A stretch of DNA of 64,000 nt from Octadecabacter antarcticus 307 (lineage in GTDB: Bacteria; Pseudomonadota; Alphaproteobacteria; Rhodobacterales; Rhodobacteraceae): assembly GCF_000155675.2 (NCBI RefSeq), contig NC_020911.1:3462501-3526500 (forward strand), written 5' to 3'. The notes beneath the pieces were generated by a model. It was not told the origin of the DNA. It did no database searches and saw only the letters and a list, made by a program, of their open reading frames with translations. Shown here in pieces: positions 53,784 through 63,305 of the stretch (its first letter is position 1; the number at the start of each line of letters is the position of its first letter). Made by a program: the position numbers and the translations under genes.

Positions 53784-55007
53784 TCAGGCAAACAACCTAT
53801 GGCACAATTCCAGCGCCTCGACCAAGGCATCGACATCCTCTTTGGTGTTGTACATTGCGAACGATGCCCGGCAGGTGGCGGTCTGGCCAAGATGGTCCAT
53901 CAAGGGGCCCGTGCAATGTTGACCCGCGCGCACCGCAACGCCCTTTTTGTCCAGCACTGTTGAAATGTCATGGGCGTGGGCTGCACCTTCCAGCGTGAAG
54001 CTAAAGATCGCAGCCTTATCAGCGCTGGTGCCTTGCACGTTCAGCCAATTCAACCCTTCAAGCTTGTTGCGGGCATAATCGCGCAGCGTGCGTTCATGGG
54101 CGGCAATGTTGTCCATCCCCAACCCCATCATATACTCAAGCGCCACACCAAACCCGATGGTTTCCACAATGCCGGGCGTTCCAGCCTCAAATTTCATCGG
54201 CGCATCATTGTAGATCACCTCGGTCTTGTGGACCTCGCGGATCATATCGCCGCCCCCCATAAACGGGCGCATTTCAGCCATGCGTTCGGGGCGGACATAG
54301 ATCGCGCCAGACCCTGATGGCCCGTATAGTTTATGACCTGTAATGGGGTAAAAATCGCAACCGATGTCTTCGACATTCACCGGCATATGCACCGCCGCCT
54401 GGGATCCATCAATCAGCGTCGCGACACCGCGTTCCCGCGCACCGTGGCAAATGGTTTTAACATCCACGACCGTGCCCAGGACGTTGGACAAATGCGTCAC
54501 CGCGATCAACTTGGTGCGCGGCGTGATGGCATCCAACATCTTTTGTGGGTCCAGATCACCATTGGCATCGGTATCGACCCACACAAGTTTCACGCCCATG
54601 CGTGTCCGCAGGAAATGCCAGGGCACGATGTTGGCGTGGTGTTCCATGACCGACAGGATAATCTCATCCCCCTCGGTCATGACGTTCATCGCCCATGCGT
54701 AAGCCACCATATTGATGCCTTCGGTCGTGCCAGAATTCAGCACGATGGTGTTTCCATCCTGCGCACCAAGGAACTTGGCAACCGTAGCGCGCACGCCTTC
54801 ATATTTCTCGGTTGCGACACTGCTAAGGTAGTGCAGCCCACGGTGCACATTGGCATATTCCTGCGAATAGGCCGTGTTGATCGCATCAATTACGCAGTTT
54901 GGCTTTTGCGCAGACGCACCAGAATCGAGGTACACCAACGGCTTGCCATTCACTTCACGCGACAGAATTGGAAAATCAGCGCGCACAGCGACCACATCAA
55001 AGCTCAT
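53784..55007 (-). CDS. sufS: SUF-system cysteine desulfurase SufS
   Basis: 407 residues; PLP enzyme that releases sulfur from cysteine for Fe-S cluster assembly. The PLP Lys is in ITGHKLYGPSG (near 226), the aromatic/His stack in SVMEHHANIVPW (near 121), and the catalytic Cys in ATCRASFAMYNT (near 376). Group II type by length and by this Cys context. It is the last gene of the suf transcript and overlaps the YIP1 gene by four bases. A second desulfurase of the other type is encoded at 62118. Confidence 0.95.
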   Translation of the reverse strand: MSFDVVAVRADFPILSREVNGKPLVYLDSGASAQKPNCVIDAINTAYSQEYANVHRGLHYLSSVATEKYEGVRATVAKFLGAQDGNTIVLNSGTTEGINMVAYAWAMNVMTEGDEIILSVMEHHANIVPWHFLRTRMGVKLVWVDTDANGDLDPQKMLDAITPRTKLIAVTHLSNVLGTVVDVKTICHGARERGVATLIDGSQAAVHMPVNVEDIGCDFYPITGHKLYGPSGSGAIYVRPERMAEMRPFMGGGDMIREVHKTEVIYNDAPMKFEAGTPGIVETIGFGVALEYMMGLGMDNIAAHERTLRDYARNKLEGLNWLNVQGTSADKAAIFSFTLEGAAHAHDISTVLDKKGVAVRAGQHCTGPLMDHLGQTATCRASFAMYNTKEDVDALVEALELCHRLFA

Positions 55008-55621
55008 TTCAATACTCCTACGGGTCCGATGCCCAGCACCGAAACAACTAAAAACGCCAATATGACCAAGGCCACGAACGACAGCGCAATCACGCCCGTC
55101 GATGTTCCCAAACTATTGAAACTGTGTCCAATATTGACCGCGTGACCCAAGCCACGAAAGAAGACATAGAGCCCGAAAACCAAAAGGCCAAACCCAAGCA
55201 ACGGCATAAACAACAACGCCAAAGTCTGCGCCAGCAAGATCACCATCATCACCAACTGCAAAACTGCCGTCACAGCCATGATATCGGCCAGACCGCCCTG
55301 CCCGCCCATGCGTTTTCCAACCTGAAATATCGCAAATCCGAGCGCCAGTCCGGTGCCAACGGCATAGATGCCTTGGGCCAGCGGCCCGCTGCGGTCAAAC
55401 ATTACCGTCTGCCCGTCCGCCAGTAGGAATTCCACTGGCGGCGCGCCGCTCAGATAGTCCAGAATTCCTGACGACAAGCCAGACACGATACCCGCGAGCG
55501 CGATCATCATCATCGACACCCCAAGCGGCAATTTCGCCGCCTTCACCAGCGCTGACGCCGTCGCAGGTGCGCGCACTGTCAGTTTCGTCCATTCCCAAAG
55601 GCTTGTCAGTGTCAGGTCCAT
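55004..55621 (-). CDS. YIP1-family membrane protein
   Basis: 205 residues with five membrane helices (about 30-55, 77-98, 108-130, 135-160 and 170-200). The YIP1/Yip1-domain-like LFMPLLGFGLLVFGLYVFFRGLGHAVNIGHSFNSLGTSTGVIALSFVAL is in the C-terminal part. Its role in the suf operon is unknown. It is translationally coupled on both sides (overlaps with sufS and with the upstream membrane gene). Confidence 0.75.
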   Translation of the reverse strand: MDLTLTSLWEWTKLTVRAPATASALVKAAKLPLGVSMMMIALAGIVSGLSSGILDYLSGAPPVEFLLADGQTVMFDRSGPLAQGIYAVGTGLALGFAIFQVGKRMGGQGGLADIMAVTAVLQLVMMVILLAQTLALLFMPLLGFGLLVFGLYVFFRGLGHAVNIGHSFNSLGTSTGVIALSFVALVILAFLVVSVLGIGPVGVLK

Positions 55622-56106
55622 CAGATTTTTTTACTCGTCTCAATAAGGCCGTTGATCCAGAACCAGATCAACGCGGCCAGCCAAAGGGCGCCAACCAACG
55701 CGGTTCCGGGATGGTCCAGCCCGTTAAAGCCAACCAAAAGTCCATAAAACAACGCCAATGGCGTCGCCGCAAGCCAGCCCCAGAACACCGCAAGACGGGC
55801 ACCATATACTGTCGCTGCGGGGCGCAGCAATCGCGTCACCCCGTATAGGATGAACGCGATAGCGTAAAACAGCAGTGGTGCGATGAACAGCAATGAAAAG
55901 AACGCATAGACAGTATCCCGCTGAAAATCCGTGCCCGTCTCAACCGCCATGCGTTGCAACGCTGGCAGCCGCGACAGGAACACCAAAAAGCAACCGATCA
56001 TCAGCCACATGATCGCCCGATCCTCGCGCGGACCCATCGCATATAGCGCGCGCGTTACACGACGCGGGGCGCGGTACATGCGCATGATATCACGACTAAC
56101 TGGCAT
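55621..56106 (-). CDS. Hypothetical membrane protein, YIP1-type partner
   Basis: 161 residues from the ATG at 56106, overlapping the sufD stop by one base (TGATG). Four or five helices with a basic N-terminus; the ends are WLAALIWFWINGLIETSKK. The position between sufD and sufS next to another YIP1-like gene suggests a paralogous pair. No function can be given. Confidence 0.7.
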   Translation of the reverse strand: MPVSRDIMRMYRAPRRVTRALYAMGPREDRAIMWLMIGCFLVFLSRLPALQRMAVETGTDFQRDTVYAFFSLLFIAPLLFYAIAFILYGVTRLLRPAATVYGARLAVFWGWLAATPLALFYGLLVGFNGLDHPGTALVGALWLAALIWFWINGLIETSKKI

Positions 56107-57407
56107 CAGTGACCGTGACGCGCCAGCCAAGCCTCAAGACGTTCAAAGATGCCCTCGGCCAGCGTGGGATTTTCGATTTCGTCCAAGGCTTCAGCCAAAA
56201 ACGCGAGAACAAGCAAGTCCGTCGCCTCGGCCTTCGGCACACCGCGCGACTGCAAATAAAACAACGAGTCCTCGTCGATCGCACCCGTGGTTGATCCGTG
56301 CGAACACGCGACATCATCAGCGTAAATCTCAAGCTCCGGCTTGGCGAGGAATTGACTGTCATCATCCAGCAAAAGCGCTTGACTGATCTGATAGCCATCG
56401 GTCTTTTGCGCGCCGTTTTTCACAAGGATTTTGCCTTGGAACACGCCCGTCGCACCGTTGCGCAGCACCTTTTTGAACACCTGACGGCTTTCGCAATTCA
56501 ACGAATCATGGGTGATAAACACGGTGTCATCTTGATGGAAATCTTTACCATCACCGACGCAAGCACCCGCAACATGGGCCATGGCATTGTCGCCCGTTAA
56601 TTCAATCACACATTCGTTGCGGGTTAGCACCCCGTTCATCGTCAGCGTAAACGATTTGAACGTGCTCTCATGGCCAAGGCGCGTGAAAATTCCAGTCACA
56701 GCGCGGCGATCGTGATCGCGTCCCTGCACACGAACGTGGTGGAACGTCGCCTTATCCGCGATCTCGACTTCCATGACTTTGTTAAGTCGCGCCGCCCCCG
56801 GTCCAGTTTCCAAAAGGGTCATTTCCGCGCCATTTTCGATCTTAATGCAGTGGTGCAAGATCACATCGGAACTCTCTGAATTATGGAGATAAATCAGGTT
56901 CACAGGCTTGCTCAATTTGCCCGTCACATGGATTAGCACACCATCCGTTGCAAACGCCGTGTTCAGCGCAGCCAAGGGGCGATCAACCGCGTCTTGACCA
57001 CCGATTTCCAACACACCATACAGATCTTTCGCCCAATGGATGTCCTTGTCCGCGGCGTCCGACAGGCGTTCGATCGCCAGCCCTTCACCGGACAAATCAT
57101 CAGATGCATCCGCATCGAAAACGCCATCCACAAAGACGATCTTTAGGCGATCAACGTCGGCCCATATCGCACCTTCATCGCTGTGAAACAGCGCCGCTTT
57201 CGGCGCATCAGGCTGCACAAAGGTATCGGGTTTGGTGAATTTCCAATACTCGTCACGCCCATGTGGCAGGCCCATCGCCTTCACCCGGTTCACCGCAGCT
57301 GTACGCGCCTCGGTGATCCAAGCCGCGCCATCGGGCAGATCAAACTGCGCAAGCCGCACATCGGTTGCGTCCTGCTTCACTTGCATTATTTTTTCTGGCA
57401 GTGCCAT
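56106..57407 (-). CDS. sufD: Fe-S assembly scaffold protein SufD
   Basis: 433 residues of the SufBD beta-helix family. The C-terminal signature CESRQVFKKVLRNGATGVFQGKILVKNGAQKTDGYQ...LDDDSQFLAKPELEIYADDVACSHGSTTGAIDEDSLFYLQSRG (about 305-405) is diagnostic, including the His of SHGST. It forms SufBC2D with the neighbouring gene products. The start follows immediately on the sufC stop (one-base overlap). Confidence 0.95.
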   Translation of the reverse strand: MALPEKIMQVKQDATDVRLAQFDLPDGAAWITEARTAAVNRVKAMGLPHGRDEYWKFTKPDTFVQPDAPKAALFHSDEGAIWADVDRLKIVFVDGVFDADASDDLSGEGLAIERLSDAADKDIHWAKDLYGVLEIGGQDAVDRPLAALNTAFATDGVLIHVTGKLSKPVNLIYLHNSESSDVILHHCIKIENGAEMTLLETGPGAARLNKVMEVEIADKATFHHVRVQGRDHDRRAVTGIFTRLGHESTFKSFTLTMNGVLTRNECVIELTGDNAMAHVAGACVGDGKDFHQDDTVFITHDSLNCESRQVFKKVLRNGATGVFQGKILVKNGAQKTDGYQISQALLLDDDSQFLAKPELEIYADDVACSHGSTTGAIDEDSLFYLQSRGVPKAEATDLLVLAFLAEALDEIENPTLAEGIFERLEAWLARHGH

Positions 57408-58162
57408 TAGGCCACCTCTGCGAGGATGTCGCCGTAGCCGTTGTGTTCGATTTCAAGCGCCAGCTCAGGTCCGCCAGTTTTGACGATGCGACCATCGGAC
57501 ATGATGTGCACGACGTCGGGTTTGATATGATCCAGAAGCCGTTGATAATGCGTGATAACCAAAAATCCACGGCCCTCACTGCGCAGCGCATTCACGCCCT
57601 CAGCGACCAGTTTCATCGCATCTACATCAAGGCCAGAATCGGTTTCATCCAAGATGCACATCTTTGGTTCCAGCATCGCCATTTGCAGGATCTCGTTGCG
57701 CTTCTTTTCGCCGCCCGAAAAGCCTACATTGACCGGACGCTTCAGCATTTCAGCATCAATCTTCAGCGACTTCGCCTTTTCGCGGATCACCTTAAGGAAT
57801 TCACCCGCAGACATTTCATCCTCACCGCGCGCTTTGCGCTGCGCGTTCACGGCGGTGCGCAGGAACGTCATGTTGCCAACACCGGGGATTTCAACGGGGT
57901 ACTGAAACGCCAGGAACAAACCAGCTGCGGCGCGTTCCTCAGCTTCCATATCCAACAGTTCTTCGCCTTCAAGCGTGGCGGAGCCTTGCGTGACTTCATA
58001 GCCGCCCTTGCCGGACAAGACATAAGACAGCGTCGATTTTCCGGATCCGTTCGGCCCCATAATTGCGTGTACAGAACCTGGCTCAACTGTCAGGTTCACA
58101 CCCTTCAGAATCTGCTTGTCTTCTTCTTCAAGTTTGACGTGTAGGTCTTTGATTATAAGCAT
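57407..58162 (-). CDS. sufC: Fe-S assembly ATPase SufC
   Basis: 251 residues, ABC-type ATPase of the SUF system. Walker A GPNGSGKST is near 37-45, the signature FSGGEKKRNEILQM near 150 and Walker B CILDETDSGLDVDAM near 172. It energises SufBD for cluster assembly. A strong hairpin (58186-58214) separates it from the upstream gene, possibly modulating its expression. Confidence 0.96.
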   Translation of the reverse strand: MLIIKDLHVKLEEEDKQILKGVNLTVEPGSVHAIMGPNGSGKSTLSYVLSGKGGYEVTQGSATLEGEELLDMEAEERAAAGLFLAFQYPVEIPGVGNMTFLRTAVNAQRKARGEDEMSAGEFLKVIREKAKSLKIDAEMLKRPVNVGFSGGEKKRNEILQMAMLEPKMCILDETDSGLDVDAMKLVAEGVNALRSEGRGFLVITHYQRLLDHIKPDVVHIMSDGRIVKTGGPELALEIEHNGYGDILAEVA

Positions 58163-58185
58163 TTTAGTCTCTTTCCATAGCAGAA

Positions 58186-58214
58186 CAGAGGACCCGCGAA
58201 ACCGCGGTCCTCTG
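58186..58214 (-). repeat. Intra-operon GC-rich hairpin upstream of sufC
   Basis: CAGAGGACC at 58186-58194 and GGTCCTCTG at 58206-58214 pair, with further C/G pairs in the loop (CGCGAAACCGC). There is no U-tract. It sits between the membrane gene and sufC, so it is probably a processing or attenuating hairpin rather than a full terminator. Confidence 0.7.
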
Positions 58215-58240
58215 CATAAGATTAATCGTAAATTTCGGTA

Positions 58241-58768
58241 TCAGGTCAGCAGTAAAGCGCTCGCCATCGTGTCGACGATCCACCACTGCGGATAAAAGTG
58301 GGCGTAGACTGCGGGCGCCAGCACCACCAGATCGCCCTCGAACAACATCGCGCCCACGAAACCTGCCATTTGCAATGGCGCGGTTTGCTTTGATCGCAGG
58401 CGCAGCACGAACATCGCGACGATGCTGATCACCATCGCAAGGCTGAGAGCGGTTGGAACAGAACCAATGATCGACGCGCCGTCCACACCCTTTCGCGCGG
58501 CGAACGCCAGCGCGGTATCCAGATAGGTAAAGTCGATCCAACGGGCCGCAATCACGCTCACGGCACCGGCAACCAACGCCAGAAGAAACATGAACGGGTT
58601 GACACGTTTGTGCGTCGATCGCGCCGCTATTTTGTGGCCTGACTTGCGCAAAAAGCTGCGCTCGTCGCCCGCACTCGCAAGGCCCTGTCCCGGAACAGTC
58701 CAAGACGTGGTTTTGCCAGACTTGATCTTGTCCATCCGCTGCGCAAATGTCGTCGAACTGACTGCCAT
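58241..58768 (-). CDS. Hypothetical membrane protein in suf operon
   Basis: 175 residues from the ATG at 58768 with AAGGA upstream; the longer frame to 58924 is rejected. A soluble N-terminus (QRMDKIKSGKTTSWTVPGQG) is followed by about four helices (VNPFMFLLALVAGAVSVIAARWI; IIGSVPTALSLAMVISIVAMFVLRL; QMAGFVGAMLFEGDLVVLAP; YPQWWIVDTMASALLL). Unknown function; the position suggests a conserved accessory gene of the alphaproteobacterial suf cluster. Confidence 0.7.
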   Translation of the reverse strand: MAVSSTTFAQRMDKIKSGKTTSWTVPGQGLASAGDERSFLRKSGHKIAARSTHKRVNPFMFLLALVAGAVSVIAARWIDFTYLDTALAFAARKGVDGASIIGSVPTALSLAMVISIVAMFVLRLRSKQTAPLQMAGFVGAMLFEGDLVVLAPAVYAHFYPQWWIVDTMASALLLT

Positions 58769-58883
58769 TGTGATCAATCCTTGCTTGACTAAACGATAGC
58801 GATAACAGCCCTGCTGAGCCGAAATAGGGCAACGCGCGGGCAGCACGGTGGCAAAAAGGTTCAAACATCGACATCCGCGCCCC

Positions 58884-59408
58884 TTATTCCACAAGGTCTT
58901 GCGCGGGTTGATCCGCCAAGACATCCGCTGGCAATCGCCGGTAATACTGACGTGTGGCAGTGCGTGGCACGGCCTCGCATGTCTTCAACGCTTCGAGGCA
59001 ATACGCACATAAATCATAACTTTGCACGACGACATCGGCCGCCAGTGCAGACGCCTTGAGCTGGTACGTACTCAACCCTTTACCAAGATAAGTGGCAGCC
59101 GACGCGCAGAACTTAAACACGGATGACAAGCTGCCAACATGATGGACATAAAACGCGGCAGGGCAAAGCTTACCAACCGCGTAGGGGTACACCGACAGAT
59201 TCTCACCGGCGGCAGTTTTTAATTCCTCAAACGCTATGAACTCGGGTTCAAACCCGTGCAAATGCGCGACACCGCAATCCAACCGCGGCCTATAGACAGG
59301 CACCTCTCTGGTAATCCGCGCGCCGATATCCGCGATCTGAAGCGGTTGTTCACATGCCAGAATTTCGATCAGCCATTTGGCTCGTGCGGTTGCATTATTA
59401 GGGGCCAT
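58884..59408 (-). CDS. Truncated FkbM-type methyltransferase-like protein
   Basis: 174 residues. ADIGARITREVPVYRPRLDCGVAHLHGFEPEF (about 25-57) and VYPYAVG (near 73), then HVGSLSSVFK and ATYLGKGLSTYQLK, follow the start of FkbM-family SAM methyltransferases, but the second half with the IKIDxQGxE motif is absent. The last 45 residues look unrelated (CAYCLEALKTCEAVP). A decayed or diverged copy is likely. It overlaps the pyruvyltransferase-like gene by one base. Confidence 0.5.
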   Translation of the reverse strand: MAPNNATARAKWLIEILACEQPLQIADIGARITREVPVYRPRLDCGVAHLHGFEPEFIAFEELKTAAGENLSVYPYAVGKLCPAAFYVHHVGSLSSVFKFCASAATYLGKGLSTYQLKASALAADVVVQSYDLCAYCLEALKTCEAVPRTATRQYYRRLPADVLADQPAQDLVE

Positions 59409-60223
59409 TACGCAGCCACCTGTTGTTTGAGACCAGTCGGGAAGCTCGCATACAAAGCCTCCTGCGCTTGCGCAATCCCGTCGGCGTAGCCCAGCGCGCC
59501 CGTTGCTGCCGTGCGTGCAACCTGTGCAATATCGCTCGGCTCAATCGGATTTCCCATCGCGCGGCCAATGCCAGCGGCGTAGTCATGAAATTTCAACATC
59601 GCACTGCCGTGGATACCAAGCGGGTCAAGCCATGTGTTGGGAATACCGAACGCGTCCGCAGTGACCAACCCATGCAAAGACTGACTGATAACATGGCTGC
59701 ACCCTGCGATTTGGGCGACAACTTTGTGGGCATCTGGATCACGCACATCGATCAGCTTGATGCGCGGATTATCGGCGGCTATTTTGATAAACCGTGGGTC
59801 ATCGGCGAAATGCATATGCGGTACCAACCCGACGACGTCTTCGCGATCAGGTCGCTCCCCGAGTGCGTCGGCAATCAACATCCCTGCATCGCCAAACACA
59901 CGGTCATCGCGCTGTAGCAGCGCCGCCGTGATCGGCCCACGCAGCAACGCCACACGCACGTTTTTCAGGAACTTAAGGTCCGCCAACCCTGACATCGCCC
60001 CCGCCCCCCATATGAACGGCTTGCGGCCCTTTTCACGCGGGACACCCTGATGGTTGCACACCGTTTTAATCAAAGAACCCAGCGCATACATTTCACATCT
60101 GTGATGCGCCGACCACGTCACGTCACGCCCCGACACATGGGACACAATCGTGCGACTGATCGCATCGCCAAAGTTCTGTTCCTTCTTGTACCAGAACAGA
60201 CGCAGGGGGGCTGAGTAGGTCAT
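59408..60223 (-). CDS. Polysaccharide pyruvyltransferase-family protein
   Basis: 271 residues. WYKKEQNFGDAISRTIV (N-terminus), KPFIWGAGAMSG and VALLRGPITAALL (about 68-100), and SHVISQSLHGLVTADAFGIPNTWLDP (near 175-200) are hallmarks of the family that adds ketal pyruvate to exopolysaccharide or transfers to glycans. It lies inside the suf operon together with the FkbM-like gene, an unusual place for glycan genes. Confidence 0.85.
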   Translation of the reverse strand: MTYSAPLRLFWYKKEQNFGDAISRTIVSHVSGRDVTWSAHHRCEMYALGSLIKTVCNHQGVPREKGRKPFIWGAGAMSGLADLKFLKNVRVALLRGPITAALLQRDDRVFGDAGMLIADALGERPDREDVVGLVPHMHFADDPRFIKIAADNPRIKLIDVRDPDAHKVVAQIAGCSHVISQSLHGLVTADAFGIPNTWLDPLGIHGSAMLKFHDYAAGIGRAMGNPIEPSDIAQVARTAATGALGYADGIAQAQEALYASFPTGLKQQVAA

Positions 60224-60272
60224 TAGCGCAGCGCCAAACGCGCGACGTCTGTCGGTCTGATCTCGCGACAGC

Positions 60273-60551
60273 TCATCCCAAATCGCCCTTACCAGTGCTT
60301 TTCAAGGCGTTCGCAAAATCAGCGCCGTTTTGGGCTTTCTGCGCCTCGGCTTCTTCAAGTGCCGCTACATTCCGGCGCAGTTCAGCGGCCCGCATAATCA
60401 GACGGGCCGCAATCCAGCCAATTCCAGCGCCGAGAACCGACCACACGAACGGTGGCCCGCCCGCGATTGGCGCGACCGCGAGGCGGCCAACAATGGCCCC
60501 CAAAAAGGCACAGCCAATTCTGATCACATCATGGCGCACGCCGGGTGTCAT
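60273..60551 (-). CDS. Small membrane protein next to sufB
   Basis: 92 residues, two helices (about 11-30 and 34-54) then a charged helix ([23 protein letters not shown]). It overlaps the sufB stop by four bases, so it is co-translated. Unknown. Confidence 0.65.
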   Translation of the reverse strand: MTPGVRHDVIRIGCAFLGAIVGRLAVAPIAGGPPFVWSVLGAGIGWIAARLIMRAAELRRNVAALEEAEAQKAQNGADFANALKSTGKGDLG

Positions 60552-62110
60552 CCAACTGAGCCTTCAAGCGAAATCGCCACCAATGCCTGTGCTTCCATCG
60601 CAAATTCCATCGGCAGTGCTTGCAGCACTTCCTTGCAGAACCCGTTAACGACCAAGGCCACTGCCTCTTCTTCGTCCATCCCGCGTGATCGGCAATAGAA
60701 CAACTGATCGTCGTCCACTTTGCTGGTCGTCGCTTCATGCTCAACACGCGACGAGTTATTCTTCACCTCGATGTAGGGCACCGTGTGCGCACCGCATTTG
60801 TCACCGATCAACAGCGAATCGCACTGCGTATAATTCCGGCTTTCTTTCGCCTTGGGGTGCATCGACACCAGACCACGATACGTGTTCTGTGCCTTGCCTG
60901 CTGAAATCCCCTTGGACACGATGCGCGACTTGGTGCGCTTACCAAGATGGACCATCTTTGTGCCAGTGTCGGCCTGCTGCATGTTGTTGGCAATGGCGAT
61001 CGAATAAAATTCGCCTTGGCTGTCATCGCCGCGCAGGATGCAACTTGGGTATTTCCATGTCACCGCAGACCCTGTCTCGACTTGGGTCCACATCACCTTG
61101 GATCGATCTCCACGGCAATCGGCGCGCTTGGTCACAAAGTTATAGATCCCGCCAACGCCGTTCTCATCCCCGGGGAACCAGTTCTGCACGGTGGAATACT
61201 TGATCTCGGCGTCGTCCATCAAGATCAGCTCAACGCAAGCCGCGTGAAGCTGCGCGATGTCACGCTTTGGTGCTGTGCAGCCCTCAAGGTAGGACACAGA
61301 CGATCCCTCGTCCGCGATAATCAGCGTGCGTTCAAATTGGCCGGTATTTTCAGCGTTGATGCGGAAATAGGTCGACAATTCCATCGGGCATTTGGTGCCT
61401 TTCGGGATGTACACAAACGATCCGTCAGAAAACACTGCCGCGTTTAGGCAGGCATAATAGTTGTCCGTCGCCGGAATCACGGTGCCAAGATATTTGCGCA
61501 CCAGTTCAGGATGGTCCTTGATCGCCTCGGAAATCGAACAAAAGATCACGCCAGCCTTTGCCAGCTCGTCCTTGAACGTCGTCCCCAAGGATACGCTGTC
61601 AAACACCGCATCGACGGCGACCTTGCGCGGGGCGTCTGTCAGATCCTCAGCACCCTCAACTCCCGCAAGGATCATCTGTTCCTTAAGCGGGATACCCAGC
61701 TTTTCGTAAGTCGCCAGCAATTTCGGATCAACCTCATCCAACGACTTCGGCTTTACTTCCATGCTCTTCGGTCGCGCGTAGTAATACTGGTCCTGAAAAT
61801 CGATCTTTGGATAATCAACCATCGCCCAATCAGGCTCTTGCATGGTCAACCAGCGCGCATAGGCAGCCAGACGCCAGTCCAACATCCACTGTGGCTCTTC
61901 GTTCTTTTCAGAAATTAGCCGCACGATGTCCTCGGACAGACCCAAGGGCGCATATTCCATCTCAATGTCGGTATTCCAGCCGTGCTTATACGTACCAGAC
62001 AGCGCCTGAACCGCATCCACCGTGTCCTGATCAACACCGTCTTTTACGTCACTGGCTTTTACGTCACCGGCCTTGACCGCTACATGATCCATAACATCCA
62101 TCTGCTTCAT
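60548..62110 (-). CDS. sufB: Fe-S assembly scaffold protein SufB
   Basis: 520 residues, core SUF scaffold. Characteristic blocks are [20 protein letters not shown], [41 protein letters not shown] (about 245-285) with the conserved Cys, and [67 protein letters not shown] near the end. An N-terminal repeat-like stretch ([14 protein letters not shown]) is unusual and may be a slippage product. It is downstream of the cysteine desulfurase gene by 8 bp. Confidence 0.97.
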   Translation of the reverse strand: MKQMDVMDHVAVKAGDVKASDVKDGVDQDTVDAVQALSGTYKHGWNTDIEMEYAPLGLSEDIVRLISEKNEEPQWMLDWRLAAYARWLTMQEPDWAMVDYPKIDFQDQYYYARPKSMEVKPKSLDEVDPKLLATYEKLGIPLKEQMILAGVEGAEDLTDAPRKVAVDAVFDSVSLGTTFKDELAKAGVIFCSISEAIKDHPELVRKYLGTVIPATDNYYACLNAAVFSDGSFVYIPKGTKCPMELSTYFRINAENTGQFERTLIIADEGSSVSYLEGCTAPKRDIAQLHAACVELILMDDAEIKYSTVQNWFPGDENGVGGIYNFVTKRADCRGDRSKVMWTQVETGSAVTWKYPSCILRGDDSQGEFYSIAIANNMQQADTGTKMVHLGKRTKSRIVSKGISAGKAQNTYRGLVSMHPKAKESRNYTQCDSLLIGDKCGAHTVPYIEVKNNSSRVEHEATTSKVDDDQLFYCRSRGMDEEEAVALVVNGFCKEVLQALPMEFAMEAQALVAISLEGSVG

Positions 62111-62117
62111 CCTTGTC

Positions 62118-63191
62118 TCAGGCCGACCGTTTCCGGTGGCGTTCTAGTTTATCTGTCCAGACATCCACAAACCGCGTAACGTCTTCCTCGGCACTCTCTG
62201 GCCCCAGCGACACGCGTATGGCGCTCGCTGCGTCGTCTGGTCCGTATCCCATGGCCATCAACACACGGCTGGCCTTCACTTTACCGCTGGAACAGGCTGA
62301 TCCGGCGGAAATTGCGAACCCCGCAAGGTCCATCGCCATCACCTGCGTTTCACCCTTCCAACCTGGTGTCAGCAAGCAAGATGTGTTTGCGATCCTTGCT
62401 GTGTCTTTCCCAACTAAAATAGTCTCCTTTGACGCAACCTCAACCCCAGTTTCTAGAATAATTCTAAGTTTCTCAACATGGTCCCAAACACCGCGGTCCA
62501 GATCGCGCATCGCTGCGTCAATCGCGGCGCCCATACCAGCGATCCCGATGATGTTCTCCGTGCCGGAACGGCGGCCCATTTCCTGGCCTCCCCCCACGCT
62601 CAGCGCTTCAATATCAACGTTGTCGCGCACGATAAGCACGCCAACCCCCTTGGGTCCGCCAAATTTATGGCCGGACAACACGGCGAAATCTGCACCCGAC
62701 CACGAAAACGCGAACGGTATACGGCCCACAGCCTGCGTGACATCCAGCATCAGCCAATCAGCGCGGGCATTGCCCAAGGGCCACTTGCCATCGACCTTTT
62801 CTGGTGCAGGCGTGATTACCCCTGTCTCGCCATTTGCCAAACCCATCGCCAGTGTGTGCCCACCATTGGGGGACCCACCTGATCCAGACATCCGAACATG
62901 CGCCCAAAGCGCGTCATGGGATGCCGCGTCAACCAACACATCCGCGCCAGCCGTCAGCCGCCCCAACATCGACGCCGCTTCAGTCGCACCACTGGTAAAC
63001 ACCACCTCTGCGCGATTGCAGCCAACAGCCGCCGCGACCTGTGCACGGGCGCGTTCAACAATTGCTTTGGTCGCGCGCCCCTCGCCGTGCACCGATGACG
63101 GATTACCAACGACATCCATCGCCGCAATCATCGCGTCGCGCGCCTCAACCCGCAGCGGGGCAGTTGCGTTATGATCCAAATACACCCGCAT
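62118..63191 (-). CDS. Cysteine desulfurase (NifS/IscS type)
   Basis: 357 residues, PLP-dependent, group [13 protein letters not shown] begins the protein; the PLP Lys lies in [13 protein letters not shown] (near 191); the catalytic Cys is in [17 protein letters not shown] (near 313). Shorter than E. coli IscS (about 400), as is common in alphaproteobacterial suf operons. The ATG at 63191 is chosen over the GTG one codon upstream. It supplies sulfur to SufB or other acceptors, alongside SufS. Confidence 0.92.
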   Translation of the reverse strand: MRVYLDHNATAPLRVEARDAMIAAMDVVGNPSSVHGEGRATKAIVERARAQVAAAVGCNRAEVVFTSGATEAASMLGRLTAGADVLVDAASHDALWAHVRMSGSGGSPNGGHTLAMGLANGETGVITPAPEKVDGKWPLGNARADWLMLDVTQAVGRIPFAFSWSGADFAVLSGHKFGGPKGVGVLIVRDNVDIEALSVGGGQEMGRRSGTENIIGIAGMGAAIDAAMRDLDRGVWDHVEKLRIILETGVEVASKETILVGKDTARIANTSCLLTPGWKGETQVMAMDLAGFAISAGSACSSGKVKASRVLMAMGYGPDDAASAIRVSLGPESAEEDVTRFVDVWTDKLERHRKRSA

Positions 63192-63305
63192 CACAGATCA
63201 CCCCTCATGCGCATCTTTGTTTCAAAATTATCCCGGGGGGAGTCCGCAGAACGGGGGGCTGGCCCGCCTGTTTGCGCATGGTCGGCGTCACGCCAAAGGC
63301 GCGCT

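Noticed and set aside
62113..63174. 353-codon plus-strand frame opposite the cysteine desulfurase
   Set aside because: The minus-strand product has the PLP and catalytic Cys motifs; the plus frame is Pro/Ser-rich shadow sequence.
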